Positions 43,270-51,534 of a DNA stretch of 64,000 bases are shown here, piece after piece. The DNA is from Anaerofilum hominis (GTDB taxonomy: Bacteria; Bacillota; Clostridia; Oscillospirales; Ruminococcaceae). Within the stretch, counting starts at the first letter, position 1, and each line of letters begins with the position of its first letter. Made by a program: the position numbers and the translations under genes. The notes beneath the pieces are model-generated. The model ran no database searches. It saw only the letters and a program-made list of their open reading frames with translations, and was not told the origin of the DNA. The stretch is taken from contig NZ_JACONZ010000003.1 in NCBI RefSeq assembly GCF_014287275.1, forward strand, positions 378,089-442,088. Reading direction: 5' to 3'.

Positions 43270-43622
43270 CGGGCGGGAGAGGATGCTTTCAAAGTTTGCC
43301 TTTGGCAAACTTGCGGCATCGGCCGCTGGGCCAGAGGTCATTTGCGGTATTTACAGCTCAGCGGGAGAGAACGCTTTCAAAGTTTGCCTTTGGCGAACTT
43401 GCGGCATCGGCCGCTGAGCCAAAGGTCATTTGCGGTATTTACAGCCCAGCGGGAGAGGATGCTTTCAAAGTTTGCCTTTGGCAAACTTGCGGCATCGGCC
43501 GCTGGGCCAAGGGTTATTTGCGGTATTTACAGCCCAGCGGGAGAGGATGCTTTCAAAGTTTGCCTTTGGCGAACTTGCGGCATCGGCCGCTGAGCCAGAG
43601 GTTATTTGCAGTATTTACAGCC
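43270..43622 (+). repeat. Four tandem copies of an 88-bp repeat
   Basis: GCTTTC recurs at 43285, 43373, 43461 and 43549, exactly 88 bases apart. Each unit holds the stem-loop AAGTTTGCC-TTT-GGCAAACTT and a second GCGGC-ATC-GGCCGC element, then TTTGCGGTATTTACAGC. Copies 1 and 3 share GGCAAAC and GCTGGGCC; copies 2 and 4 share GGCGAAC and GCTGAGCC, so a 176-bp pair was probably duplicated. The A-to-G change keeps the plus-strand stem through a G-U pair. 88 is not a multiple of three, so this is not a protein repeat. Confidence 0.9.
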
Positions 43623-43635
43623 GATGCGGATTTAA

Positions 43636-43708
43636 CTGTTAAATTTTAAACGAAAGAGCCCGAAATGGCGGCCGGAGTCTTGAAGTTTGTCCCGGCGGCC
43701 TTTATAAT
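43636..43708 (+). promoter_or_regulatory. Promoter of the scaffold/GGGtGRT operon with Rex-like site
   Basis: TTGAAG (43680-43685), 17 bases, TATAAT (43703-43708) is a strong promoter. Upstream, CTGTTAA-ATTT-TAAACGA (43636-43653) resembles a Rex site (15 of 18 if the spacer is ignored) and shares TGTTAAATTTT with the site at the hydrogenase promoter. Confidence 0.65.
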
Positions 43709-43778
43709 AAAGGTGTTCCGATGCAAGCGGGAAAAAGGGGCGGCCCGCCGCCCCGGAAAAAGATGAAGGAGTGCTACT

Positions 43779-44471
43779 ATGACCTATTCGCAAGAAGTAG
43801 AACGCATGTGCACCGTGGCCAAAGGTGTGCATCATGGTCCGGCCCCGATCCCCGAGGAGGGCGAGTGGGTAAAAGCGTATGAGATCAAAGACATTTCCGG
43901 CCTGACCCACGGTGTGGGCTGGTGCGCGCCCCAGCAGGGCACCTGCAAGCTGACCCTGAACGTCAAGGACGGCATCATCCAGGAGGCTCTGGTGGAGACG
44001 CTGGGCTGCTCCGGCATGACCCATTCGGCCGCCATGGCGGGTGAGATCCTGCCCGGCAAGACCCTGCTGGAAGCGCTGAACACCGACCTGGTCTGCGACG
44101 CCATCAACGTGGCCATGCGCGAGCTGTTCCTGCAGATCGTCTATGGCCGCAGCCAGACCGCGTTCTCCGAGGGTGGCCTGCCCATCGGCGCGGGGCTGGA
44201 GGACCTGGGCAAGGGCCTGCGCAGCCAGGTGGGGACCATCTTCTCCACCGGCGCCAAGGGCGTGCGCTATCTGGAGATGGCTGAGGGCTACATTCTCTCG
44301 GTCGCGCTGGACGAGGAGGATCACACCATCGGCTACAAGTTCGTGCGGGTGGGCAAAATGCTGGAGGATATCCGCCACGGCGTGGACGCCAAGGAAGCCT
44401 ACGAGAAAAACGTGGGGACCTACGGCCGCTATGACGGCGCCGCCAAATACATCGATCCGCGAGAGGAATAA
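43779..44471 (+). CDS. IscU/NifU-like iron-sulfur scaffold protein
   Basis: 230 residues. The N-terminal half contains an IscU-type scaffold pattern with conserved cysteines, GWCAPQQGTCKLTLNVKDG and ALVETLGCSGMTHSAAMAGE. It is longer than housekeeping IscU and ends in a charged tail (GRYDGAAKYIDPREE). In many Clostridia this protein is encoded directly before a GGGtGRT protein, as here, 18 bases apart. It probably builds or carries a cluster for that partner rather than serving general Fe-S assembly; this is inference from the fixed pairing. Confidence 0.82.
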   Translation: MTYSQEVERMCTVAKGVHHGPAPIPEEGEWVKAYEIKDISGLTHGVGWCAPQQGTCKLTLNVKDGIIQEALVETLGCSGMTHSAAMAGEILPGKTLLEALNTDLVCDAINVAMRELFLQIVYGRSQTAFSEGGLPIGAGLEDLGKGLRSQVGTIFSTGAKGVRYLEMAEGYILSVALDEEDHTIGYKFVRVGKMLEDIRHGVDAKEAYEKNVGTYGRYDGAAKYIDPREE

Positions 44472-44489
44472 GAAAGGGGGTACTCAAAG

Positions 44490-45485
44490 ATGGTCAATTT
44501 CGAAGGTAAAGAGAGAAGAATGGAAAAGATCAATGCCTGCCTGAAAGAGTACGGCATTGCTGATCTGGAGGCCGCGCGCGACCTGTGCCTGTCCAAGGGC
44601 GTGGACTGTGAGAAGATCGTCAAGGGCGTGCAGCCCATCGCTTTTGACAACGCTGTCTGGGCGTACACCCTGGGCTGCGCTGTTGCGCTGAAAAAAGGCG
44701 TGGCCAGCGCCGCTGACGCCGCCGAGGCCATCGGCATCGGCCTGCAGGCGTTCTGCGTGCCCGGCTCGGTGGCCGAGCAGCGCCAGGTCGGCCTGGGCCA
44801 CGGCAATCTGGGCGCCATGCTGCTGCGCGACGAGACCAAATGCTTCGCTTTCCTGGCCGGGCACGAGAGCTTTGCTGCGGCCGAGGGCGCCATTGGTATT
44901 GCCCGCACCGCCAACAAGGCCCGCAAGGAGCCGCTGCGGGTCATCCTGAACGGCCTGGGCAAGGACGCCGCCCAGATCATCAGCCGCATCAACGGCTTCA
45001 CCTATGTCAAGACCGAGTACGACTTCAAGACCGGCGAGCTGAAAGTGGTCGAAGAGGTGAAGTACTCTGACGGCGACCGCGCGGCGGTCAAGTGCTACGG
45101 CGCCAACGACGTGCTTGAGGGCGTGGCAATCATGAAAGCGGAGCAGGTGGACATCTCGATCACCGGCAACTCCACCAACCCGACCCGGTTCCAGCATCTG
45201 GTGGCGGGCACCTACAAGAAGTGGGCGGGCGAGAACGGCGTGAAGTACTTCTCGGTCGCTTCGGGCGGCGGCACCGGCCGCACCCTGCACCCGGACAACG
45301 TGGCCGCCGGCCCGGCCAGCTACGGCCTGACCGACTCGATGGGCCGCATGCACGGCGACGCGCAGTTCGCCGGCTCGTCCTCTGTACCCGCACACGTGGA
45401 GATGATGGGCTTGATGGGCATGGGCAACAACCCCATGGTAGGCGCCACCGTGGCCTGTGCCGTGGCTGTGTCCGAGGCAAAATAA
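44490..45485 (+). CDS. GGGtGRT protein (uncharacterised, Fe-S-linked)
   Basis: 331 residues. It contains the name-giving motif SVASGGGTGRTLHPDNVAAG near residue 257. Other conserved-looking stretches are AFCVPGSVAEQRQVGLGHGN, RVILNGLGKDAAQIISRING and SITGNSTNPTRFQHLVAGTY. The family has no established reaction. The Gly-rich motif suggests nucleotide or cofactor binding, and the preceding IscU-like gene suggests a metal or sulfur link. The ATG follows AAAGGGGG. Both genes show strong, biased codon choice, consistent with high expression. Confidence 0.85.
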   Translation: MVNFEGKERRMEKINACLKEYGIADLEAARDLCLSKGVDCEKIVKGVQPIAFDNAVWAYTLGCAVALKKGVASAADAAEAIGIGLQAFCVPGSVAEQRQVGLGHGNLGAMLLRDETKCFAFLAGHESFAAAEGAIGIARTANKARKEPLRVILNGLGKDAAQIISRINGFTYVKTEYDFKTGELKVVEEVKYSDGDRAAVKCYGANDVLEGVAIMKAEQVDISITGNSTNPTRFQHLVAGTYKKWAGENGVKYFSVASGGGTGRTLHPDNVAAGPASYGLTDSMGRMHGDAQFAGSSSVPAHVEMMGLMGMGNNPMVGATVACAVAVSEAK

Positions 45486-45502
45486 AAGCGCAGAGACCAA
45501 TG

Positions 45503-45532
45503 AAAAACCACTCCCCCGGGAGTGGTTTTTTT
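45503..45532 (+). terminator. Terminator after the GGGtGRT gene
   Basis: AAAAACCACTCC, loop CCCG, GGAGTGGTTTTT with a further T run. Confidence 0.9.
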
Positions 45533-46354
45533 GTTGCTTTTCTGAAAGACGCCCCAGCCGCGCCGGCGGCCCCTGCGCCCTACAGGCGGGCAGCAAAAAA
45601 CGGAGGTAACCCCGCGCGCCCACCGCCGTGTCTCTGTCGAAAAGTCATGACCTCCGCTGCAAAAAATATACAGCGCTGGTACTTTAATCGACGTGCAGCG
45701 GCGTTTCCAAAAGCGGCAGTATCTCAAAATCAAGAGCGGCAAGGGGAGGATTTGGCGGCAAGGCGGGAGAAAAAACTCTTGCCACAAAAATTGGGCCCCG
45801 CACTCAAAAGGCGCGCTGCGCTGCCGGAGCGGCACAGGGAAAATTTTCTGATCTGATTTTTTGGAGGGGGAAATAGTTCCAGATCGAATGCGGAGCCGCC
45901 GGGGTCTCCGCCGACACTGGTCGCCGCGTTAAAATACATTTGTGCGATCGGAGGGGTTACAAAGGACAAATTTTCAAGAAAGTAAAGAGAAAATTTTCCA
46001 AAATATAACTCTTTGGGTTATTTAAGACTCCTTATTCCTGTTTGGATTTTTTGCTTTCTTGTATACTCATTTCATGAGATGTTTTTAGAGTTTTGAGCTG
46101 TTTTTTAGCAGCCATGTGGTCTTTCCCTGGGCCGCGGCGGGTAGAAATAAGTCGTTTTCTTCGGTCATCCGCCTGGCTGCCGCGCAGGCGGCGAGGGCGG
46201 ACCATGGAGATAAATTTGTTTTTTACGCGCATCCGGCCGCTTTTGGGGACGGGCGCAATTCTTTGGACCGGCCCTGGGCAAGGGGCGCCCGGACGGCCGT
46301 TTTTTATGGCTTTGCACAGTAGAGCTATAACGAATTTGTTTTAAGGTGAGGGGC
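45533..46354. other. Intergenic region with AT-rich segment and repeat copy 2
   Basis: About 820 bases without a supported gene. 45990-46110 is markedly AT-rich and could hold promoters or the edge of inserted DNA. The dispersed repeat (46142-46194) lies here. Confidence 0.5.
46142..46194 (+). repeat. Dispersed repeat, copy 2
   Basis: TAGAAATAAGTCG (46142-46154) and GGCTGCCGCGCAGGCGGCGA (46175-46194), the same ends as at 20677-20776 with one base different, but without the internal terminator hairpin. Confidence 0.55.
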
Positions 46355-46678
46355 TTGGACAATAAAAAGGTGGGCGGGCGCATCCGGCATGCGCGCAGGG
46401 CTGCGGGGCTGACACAAGAACAGTTGGCGGAGAAGACGGGGGTGACCCAGACCACCATCTCCGCCATTGAGCGCGGGGTCCGCACACCGAGCCTTGCTCT
46501 TTTTGTGGATATCGTAAACGCGGTGGGGGCGACGGCGAACGAGCCTCTCAGCGACGTGGTCACCACGAAAACATTTTCAAACGCAGAAATCGCAAAGCTG
46601 AGCGAGATGCTGAAAGACCGGTCGTCGGAGGAGTCCCAAAAAATCTTCGCGGTCATAAAGGCGCTGCTGGAGCCGTGA
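46355..46678 (+). CDS. XRE family helix-turn-helix regulator
   Basis: 107 residues. The Cro/CI-type helix-turn-helix is GRIRHARRAAGLTQEQLAEK, TGVTQTTISAIERGVRTPSL. The remainder is a short helical tail. TTG at 46355 follows AAGGTGAGG and is preferred to the GTG at 46346, which lies inside that site. An AbrB-like regulator follows 70 bases later, so this is a small cluster of DNA-binding proteins. Targets are unknown. Confidence 0.82.
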   Translation: MDNKKVGGRIRHARRAAGLTQEQLAEKTGVTQTTISAIERGVRTPSLALFVDIVNAVGATANEPLSDVVTTKTFSNAEIAKLSEMLKDRSSEESQKIFAVIKALLEP

Positions 46679-46747
46679 GGCCTGGAGGAAAGGGCGTAAA
46701 CTGCCGTTTTGGGTAAGGCGATTCTGCCGGGGAGGCGCTTATTTAAA

Positions 46748-46999
46748 ATGGAAATCAGTGTGTTGCGGACCATGGACAGCGCGGGGCGCATCGTTGTGCC
46801 CAAAAAGCTGCGCGTCCAGAACGGCCTTGAGGCGGGCGCCCCGGTGCTGATCTACCAGCTGGGCCCGGGGCAGCTGGGCCTGTGCCGGGCAGGGCGGGAG
46901 TGCGTGCTCTGCGGCTCGCCGGAGATCCTGGACGAAGAGCTGCCGGTCTGCACCGGCTGCGCCAAAAAGGTGGCGGCCCGGCTTGGGGCGCGCCCATGA
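46748..46999 (+). CDS. AbrB-like DNA-binding protein with zinc ribbon
   Basis: 83 residues. The N-terminus is an AbrB/SpoVT swapped-hairpin domain (MDSAGRIVVPKKLRVQNGLE). The C-terminal half has two cysteine pairs, CVLCGS and CTGCAKK, a zinc-ribbon pattern seen in some Clostridia AbrB proteins. It probably binds DNA as a regulator. Its stop overlaps the start of the next, frameshifted gene (ATGA at 46996), so the two were co-translated. Confidence 0.82.
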   Translation: MEISVLRTMDSAGRIVVPKKLRVQNGLEAGAPVLIYQLGPGQLGLCRAGRECVLCGSPEILDEELPVCTGCAKKVAARLGARP

Positions 47000-47765
47000 C
47001 CGGCGGGAAGATCGGCATTGAGATCGACGAGGCGGTTTGGGGCGCGCTGCAGGGATATACAATGCCCATGGAGTCGGTCTATTATCTGTCCTGCGCCTCT
47101 GACGAGGGGTACGCCGTCCCGGCATCCTACCGCAGCGACCCATGGCGGCTGCTCTCCGAGCGGGCGCTTGCCTGCGGGCGCAGGCACGGGGACGTCCTCT
47201 ATTTTTCCTGCGAGACCCATGACAGTATGCCGGTGGAGTACGAGCTTTGCCTGTGGAGAACGCAGCGCGCCTGGGACCCCCGCATGGAGGCCGCGCTGGA
47301 GGCGCAGCTGGAAAGCTGCTGCCTTTACGGCATGGTGGAGTGCCCGGCCTATTTCGGCCCTTATCCCGCGCCGCAGTGGACGCCGCAGGGCGGGGCGGAC
47401 CGGACCGGGCGCTGTCACTGGAAAACGGCATCTTTTGGGTGGAGCACGGCGGCCAGCGCTATCTGGCCGTCTGCGAGCCCATCTATGACGCCGAATTGTC
47501 CGACGCGGCAAAAGCGGAGGGGCGGGTGGTGCGGGATTTTATCTTTTTTGACCCCGCGGCCTGTGCGATCCCCCTTTTTGAAAGCGCCTGGAACTACCCG
47601 GGGATGGCAGCCCTGGTCAAAAGCGAGGACGCCCTGCTCCGGGCGCTGTGGAAGCGCTTTCCCGGCTATCTGCGCGCGCGGGGAGCCGCGCCCGCCTGTG
47701 TGCCGGCGGCCCCTGGCCCGGGCGAAACTGATTTTTTGCGCGAGCCGGTTTTTCCCGGCCCCTGA
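46996..47765 (+). pseudogene. Frameshifted gene of unknown function after the AbrB-like gene
   Basis: The product starts MTGGKIGIEIDEAVWGALQG and reads well to about 47400 (SCCLYGMVECPAYFGPYPAP). The sensible reading then continues in another frame: ALSLENGIFWVEHGGQRYLA, VVRDFIFFDPAACAIPLFES, ending at 47765. The switch lies near 47395-47412 in a G/C-rich run and equals a one-base loss. Without it the protein would be about 256 residues. This may be a real mutation, a sequencing error or, less likely, programmed frameshifting. I do not recognise the family. Confidence 0.65.
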
Positions 47766-47883
47766 CGGCCCGGCTGCGGGGGAAAAGCCGGGCCTGTCCG
47801 CGCAGGACAAGCAAAAGCTGCAGGGGGCGGCTGCAGAAGCCGCTCTCAGCCGGCGTTTCCCCGCAAAAACAGAATAAAACGCC

Positions 47884-47921
47884 AGGGCGGACAGGTGGAC
47901 TGTCCGCCCTTTTCGCTTTTT
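47884..47921 (+). terminator. Terminator after the frameshifted gene
   Basis: AGGGCGGACAG (47884-47894) and CTGTCCGCCCT (47900-47910) form a perfect stem followed by a T-rich tail. Confidence 0.8.
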
Positions 47922-48176
47922 CAGGGGAAGCGCAGCGTTTATTGTCTTCACACCCGGAATGAGGCGGACACCGCCGAAGAAGGCAAAGCGCCGGGCCGGG
48001 ACCCGGAGGATGGGCCGAAGCGCGGGCCGCGGCCCGGCGGGACTTCTTTTGTGAAAATGGTCAAAAAGCAGGAGAGATACTGATGCAAAAAAGAATTTTT
48101 TTGACTTTAACTGTTTTTTCTGGTCGAAAATGGTAAAATGGGTCATGAGCATTACTAAAAAGAGGGAGGCAAAGAT

Positions 48177-49562
48177 ATGGCGATCGGCGAAACAGAACGC
48201 AGTCTGATGCGGGGGGCGCTCAAAGAGGGGATCGGGGCGCTGGCAAAGCTGGTGCCCGGGCCACCGATCGTGACGAACAGCGCCGTCCAGGGCAAGCTGC
48301 TGGAGGTGCTTTGCGGGGCCTTGGGGCTGAGCGAAAAAACGGTCAGCCAGACGGAAAAGTTTCAAAAAATGCTGGACGAGACGGAAGCGCGCCTTCAAGC
48401 TGAGCTGAAGCTTGAGGTGATCAAGCTGGACAGCATTATGGAAAAGCTGTCTGCAATGGAAGCACAGAAGCAGGTGGACAGCGTTGAAAATATGCTGAGC
48501 CCCAGTTTTGTCAACAGCCTTTACCTGGGCATCTGCGAGTTGAAGGAAAAACAAAAAGCCCCGGACTATGATGAGGAAAAAGAGATCAGGGGCATGGTGA
48601 TCTCGATGGAGAAAAAGGCGAACGGCGTCGCCTTTACCGATCAGGTGGACCGTTTGAGCAACTTGCTCTGCAAGGCTACTTCCGGCCCGCGCAGCGACCT
48701 GTTCAACAGCTATCAGGAGAGGGTCAAGCAAATAGGAAATTACGATTGGGTGCGCGAGACTTACGAAGAGCAGCGGGACTTTGAAAACTTTTGGTTTTCC
48801 ATCTATTATAAGGCCTCGATGGTCGCCCATATTTACCTGGAACTGAAGGCTGCATATGCAGAGGACCGTTCCGGCTATTCGTTCACCAAAGGAGTGATCA
48901 GGGGGCAGCGGGAAAACCTGCACAAGGCGGACCAACGGGTGGAGAAGATGATGCAAAGCTGCGCCGCCGCCTATCTGGGCGACGACGTCAACCAGCTGTG
49001 CGGCTATGTGTCGTATGCGGGCGAAAAGCTTGCGATCGCAGAGCAGATCTTTTTGACCGGCACCCGGACAACTGCCGCCAATACGATACGGCAGGAGCAG
49101 GTGGCCATTTCCGGCCCGCCGATGCGCGGCCGTCCCAGCGCAGTGAGAATGCTGCCCTGCCAGGACTACGTCGCAGAGGACATTGTTTCTGACTTGAGCG
49201 AAGCGGAACTGCAGCAGATCGCCAAGGTCCAGGGAAAACGGGGGGAAAACCTCTCCCTGCGGGACTTTTTCGCCAGAGGCGGCATCCGGCTGAGCGAGCG
49301 CTATCTGGTGCTGAACACCCCGGCGGGCGGGCAGCAGAAAATGCCCAGCCGCACCTCGTCCCAGCGCGGGGTCAACGGGGTGAACCGGCCGGTGAACCTG
49401 TGCTGGTTCAAAATGGTGGACGTCACCAAGGCACCGGCAAACGGCAGCTATGCGGTGGAAGAAAAGCTGGTCGGCTTTTCTTCTTACTGCCCGGCCACCA
49501 AGCATTTGACGGGAGAAAAGATTTTTCAGGAGAACGTCACGGTCCTGCGCAAAAAGAGCTGA
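48177..49562 (+). CDS. Protein of unknown function, 461 residues, largely helical
   Basis: It starts MAIGETERSLMRGALKEGIG at an ATG behind AGAGGGAGGC. No signal peptide is visible; one weak hydrophobic stretch (IGALAKLVPGPPIVTN) is near the N-terminus. Residues 55-120 are Lys/Glu-rich and likely coiled coil (KFQKMLDETEARLQAELKLE). The middle is helical with many aromatic residues (WVRETYEEQRDFENFWFSIY). The last 150 residues look like a beta-rich domain. I know no match. GC content is lower than in the neighbours, and the gene stands alone between terminators, which suggests acquisition. A pore-forming or stress-related role would be speculation. Confidence 0.75.
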   Translation: MAIGETERSLMRGALKEGIGALAKLVPGPPIVTNSAVQGKLLEVLCGALGLSEKTVSQTEKFQKMLDETEARLQAELKLEVIKLDSIMEKLSAMEAQKQVDSVENMLSPSFVNSLYLGICELKEKQKAPDYDEEKEIRGMVISMEKKANGVAFTDQVDRLSNLLCKATSGPRSDLFNSYQERVKQIGNYDWVRETYEEQRDFENFWFSIYYKASMVAHIYLELKAAYAEDRSGYSFTKGVIRGQRENLHKADQRVEKMMQSCAAAYLGDDVNQLCGYVSYAGEKLAIAEQIFLTGTRTTAANTIRQEQVAISGPPMRGRPSAVRMLPCQDYVAEDIVSDLSEAELQQIAKVQGKRGENLSLRDFFARGGIRLSERYLVLNTPAGGQQKMPSRTSSQRGVNGVNRPVNLCWFKMVDVTKAPANGSYAVEEKLVGFSSYCPATKHLTGEKIFQENVTVLRKKS

Positions 49563-49616
49563 ACCCTGACGCTGCGGGTCAAGGCGGCGGGGAGCGCCGC
49601 ACTGTTTTTGGAGAGG

Positions 49617-49648
49617 AAAGAGCCGCCTGCGGGCGGCTCTTTTTTTTG
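49617..49648 (+). terminator. Terminator after the 461-residue protein gene
   Basis: AAAGAGCCGCC, loop TGCG, GGCGGCTCTTT followed by more T residues. Confidence 0.9.
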
Positions 49649-49789
49649 CCGCCGTCCCGGATCTTCCTGCCCGGCTTTGCCGCCGCCCTCGGCCTTGCAG
49701 CGGGCGCAATGCTGTTGACCGGCCCGGGCCCCGGCGCTGACCGGCCGGATATTTTTGTCACTTTGCCCTGCGCAAAGCGGGCGAAAAGA

Positions 49790-49836
49790 AGGCGCTTTCC
49801 CAGTGGCTGGAGCAGCCGGGAAAGCGCCTCGTTTTT
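49790..49836. terminator. Second hairpin before the YtvI-type gene
   Basis: AGGCGCTTTCCC (49790-49801) and GGGAAAGCGCCT (49818-49829) pair perfectly, then CGTTTTT. On the minus strand it would sit about 190 bases past the membrane protein gene. Confidence 0.65.
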
Positions 49837-50022
49837 GCATCGTACAGTTTGGTGCGGTTTGCGTCCGCGTCCGGCGGCCCCTTTTGGTGGGACGCCGGGA
49901 GGTCGGCAGGGACGGGCCGCTGCGGGCCGTATCAGGACCGCGCAAAGATCGCGCGGGAGCGGGGCGCGCCGCGGGGAGACCGCCGCGTCGCTGTCTCGCT
50001 GTTTTCCCCCGCCGGGCGGGGT

Positions 50023-51147
50023 TCAGGCGCCGGGGGGCGGTGCGGCCGGGCCGTCCTGAGCGGCGGGGGCGGCTGCTGCCGAGGCGGCGGCGCGGTCCTC
50101 GCGGCGCAGCTGCATGAAGATGGTCAGGCCGATGGGCAGCGCGAACATGCCCCAGAAGCCGAACAGCTGCGCGCCGGCAAACATGCAGAGCAGAGTGGCC
50201 AGCGGGTAAAGGCCGATCTGCCTGCCCACCACCCGGGGCTCGAGCGCTTGGCGCACTACCGTGATGATGCCGTAGATGGCCAGCAGCCCGATGCCCTGGC
50301 CCACACTTCCCGAGAAGAGCTGATAGAGCGCCCAGGGGATGAGGATGGTGCCGGTGCCCAGCACCGGCAGGATATCCACCACGGCAGTGCCCAGAGCGAT
50401 GAGGATGGCGTTTTTGATGCCCAGCAGCGAGAGGCCGATCGACAGTTCGACAAAGGTGAGCCCCAGCAGGATGGCGTAGGCGCGGGCGAATTTCAGCAGC
50501 GTATCCACGCCGTTCTGTTTGATGCGGAACAGCATGGTCTTGCCCCTGGGCGGAAGCAGGTTTGCCAGGAAACTGGCCACCTTGTAGTAGTCCACCACAA
50601 AAAAGAAGCTGGCCACGATCATGAGCAGGAATTTGACAAAAAAGGAGGGGATATGGCTGGCTGCGCCGGTGGTGACGGCGATAGCGGCGCTGGAAATGGC
50701 GCTCACGGCGCTGCCCAGCGCATCGGTGAGGCTTTGGCTCATGGTTTCCAGCGCGGCGATCAGCTGCGGGTCCAGACGGGCGAACAGGCCGCCCAGCCAC
50801 TCTTCGATCTGGAAGATGGCGGGCTCGATAGTGGAGGAATAGAACTGGGGCAGCGCTTTCAGCGCATCGATGCCAGCGAGTACCAGCCGGGTGCCCAGCA
50901 GGGTCGTCAGGGTGACCAGCACCGCATAAAACAGGATCAGCATGACCACCGCCACCGGGCTGCGGCGCAGGTGCAGCCGTTCCGCCACCCGGTTGACCGG
51001 CGTCTTGAGCAGAAAAGCGATGAGAAAGGCCAGCACGAAAGGCATGAAAAAGGGCACCACGAACTTTAGGGTGCAGTAGGCGATGGCCACGATCAGGGTG
51101 TAATAAAAGAATTTGATGAGAAAGGCGCGCATGCGCTCTACTTCCAA
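50023..51147 (-). CDS. ytvI: AI-2E/YtvI family membrane protein
   Basis: 374 residues with about eight membrane helices in the AI-2E (PerM/YtvI) pattern: FVVPFFMPFVLAFLIAFLLK near the start, SFFVKFLLMIVASFFFVVDY in the middle and LGTAVVDILPVLGTGTILIP late. The family includes the sporulation protein YtvI; length and type fit that branch. The C-terminal tail is Ala/Pro-rich. TTG at 51147 sits eight bases after GGGAGG and is preferred over upstream ATGs. The transported compound is unknown. Confidence 0.82.
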   Translation of the reverse strand: MEVERMRAFLIKFFYYTLIVAIAYCTLKFVVPFFMPFVLAFLIAFLLKTPVNRVAERLHLRRSPVAVVMLILFYAVLVTLTTLLGTRLVLAGIDALKALPQFYSSTIEPAIFQIEEWLGGLFARLDPQLIAALETMSQSLTDALGSAVSAISSAAIAVTTGAASHIPSFFVKFLLMIVASFFFVVDYYKVASFLANLLPPRGKTMLFRIKQNGVDTLLKFARAYAILLGLTFVELSIGLSLLGIKNAILIALGTAVVDILPVLGTGTILIPWALYQLFSGSVGQGIGLLAIYGIITVVRQALEPRVVGRQIGLYPLATLLCMFAGAQLFGFWGMFALPIGLTIFMQLRREDRAAASAAAAPAAQDGPAAPPPGA

Positions 51148-51534
51148 CAGAGGCACCTCCCAGAACTGTGTTGACATGAGACGATCGGCCACGGCCGCCG
51201 GATGCTCCCGGCGGCTTCCCCAAAAGCCGGCCGTCCGGCCGGTCCGGGGGGCTGCCGCCCCCCCAAAAAAGAGACTTGAGGCGGGCGCGCGGCGGCGGAG
51301 CTGAGGCGCGGACCGGGTCTTCCCTTTATTTTACATATTTTATACCGCTTTTAAAAGGAAAAACAGGCCTGTACACAATAAATTTACTTTTGAGCGCCGC
51401 TGTGCCGCAGCAGGCGGTTTTACAGCGGGTTTACCTCCCCTTTACCGCCGGCCGGTGGCGGGTGCGGAGACGGCGGTGTTAAACTTTGGGTGGCCGTAGA
51501 GGTCCATAGACGCCGGGAACGAGGGGGAAGCGCT

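Noticed and set aside
43270..43622. The 88-bp array as a CRISPR
   Set aside because: The units are contiguous and nearly identical over their whole length, with no unique spacers, and no cas gene is near.
43249..43649. Overlapping open frames of 114 and 117 codons through the 88-bp repeats
   Set aside because: All three forward frames are open and each repeat shifts the frame because 88 is not divisible by three. No ribosome site leads into them.
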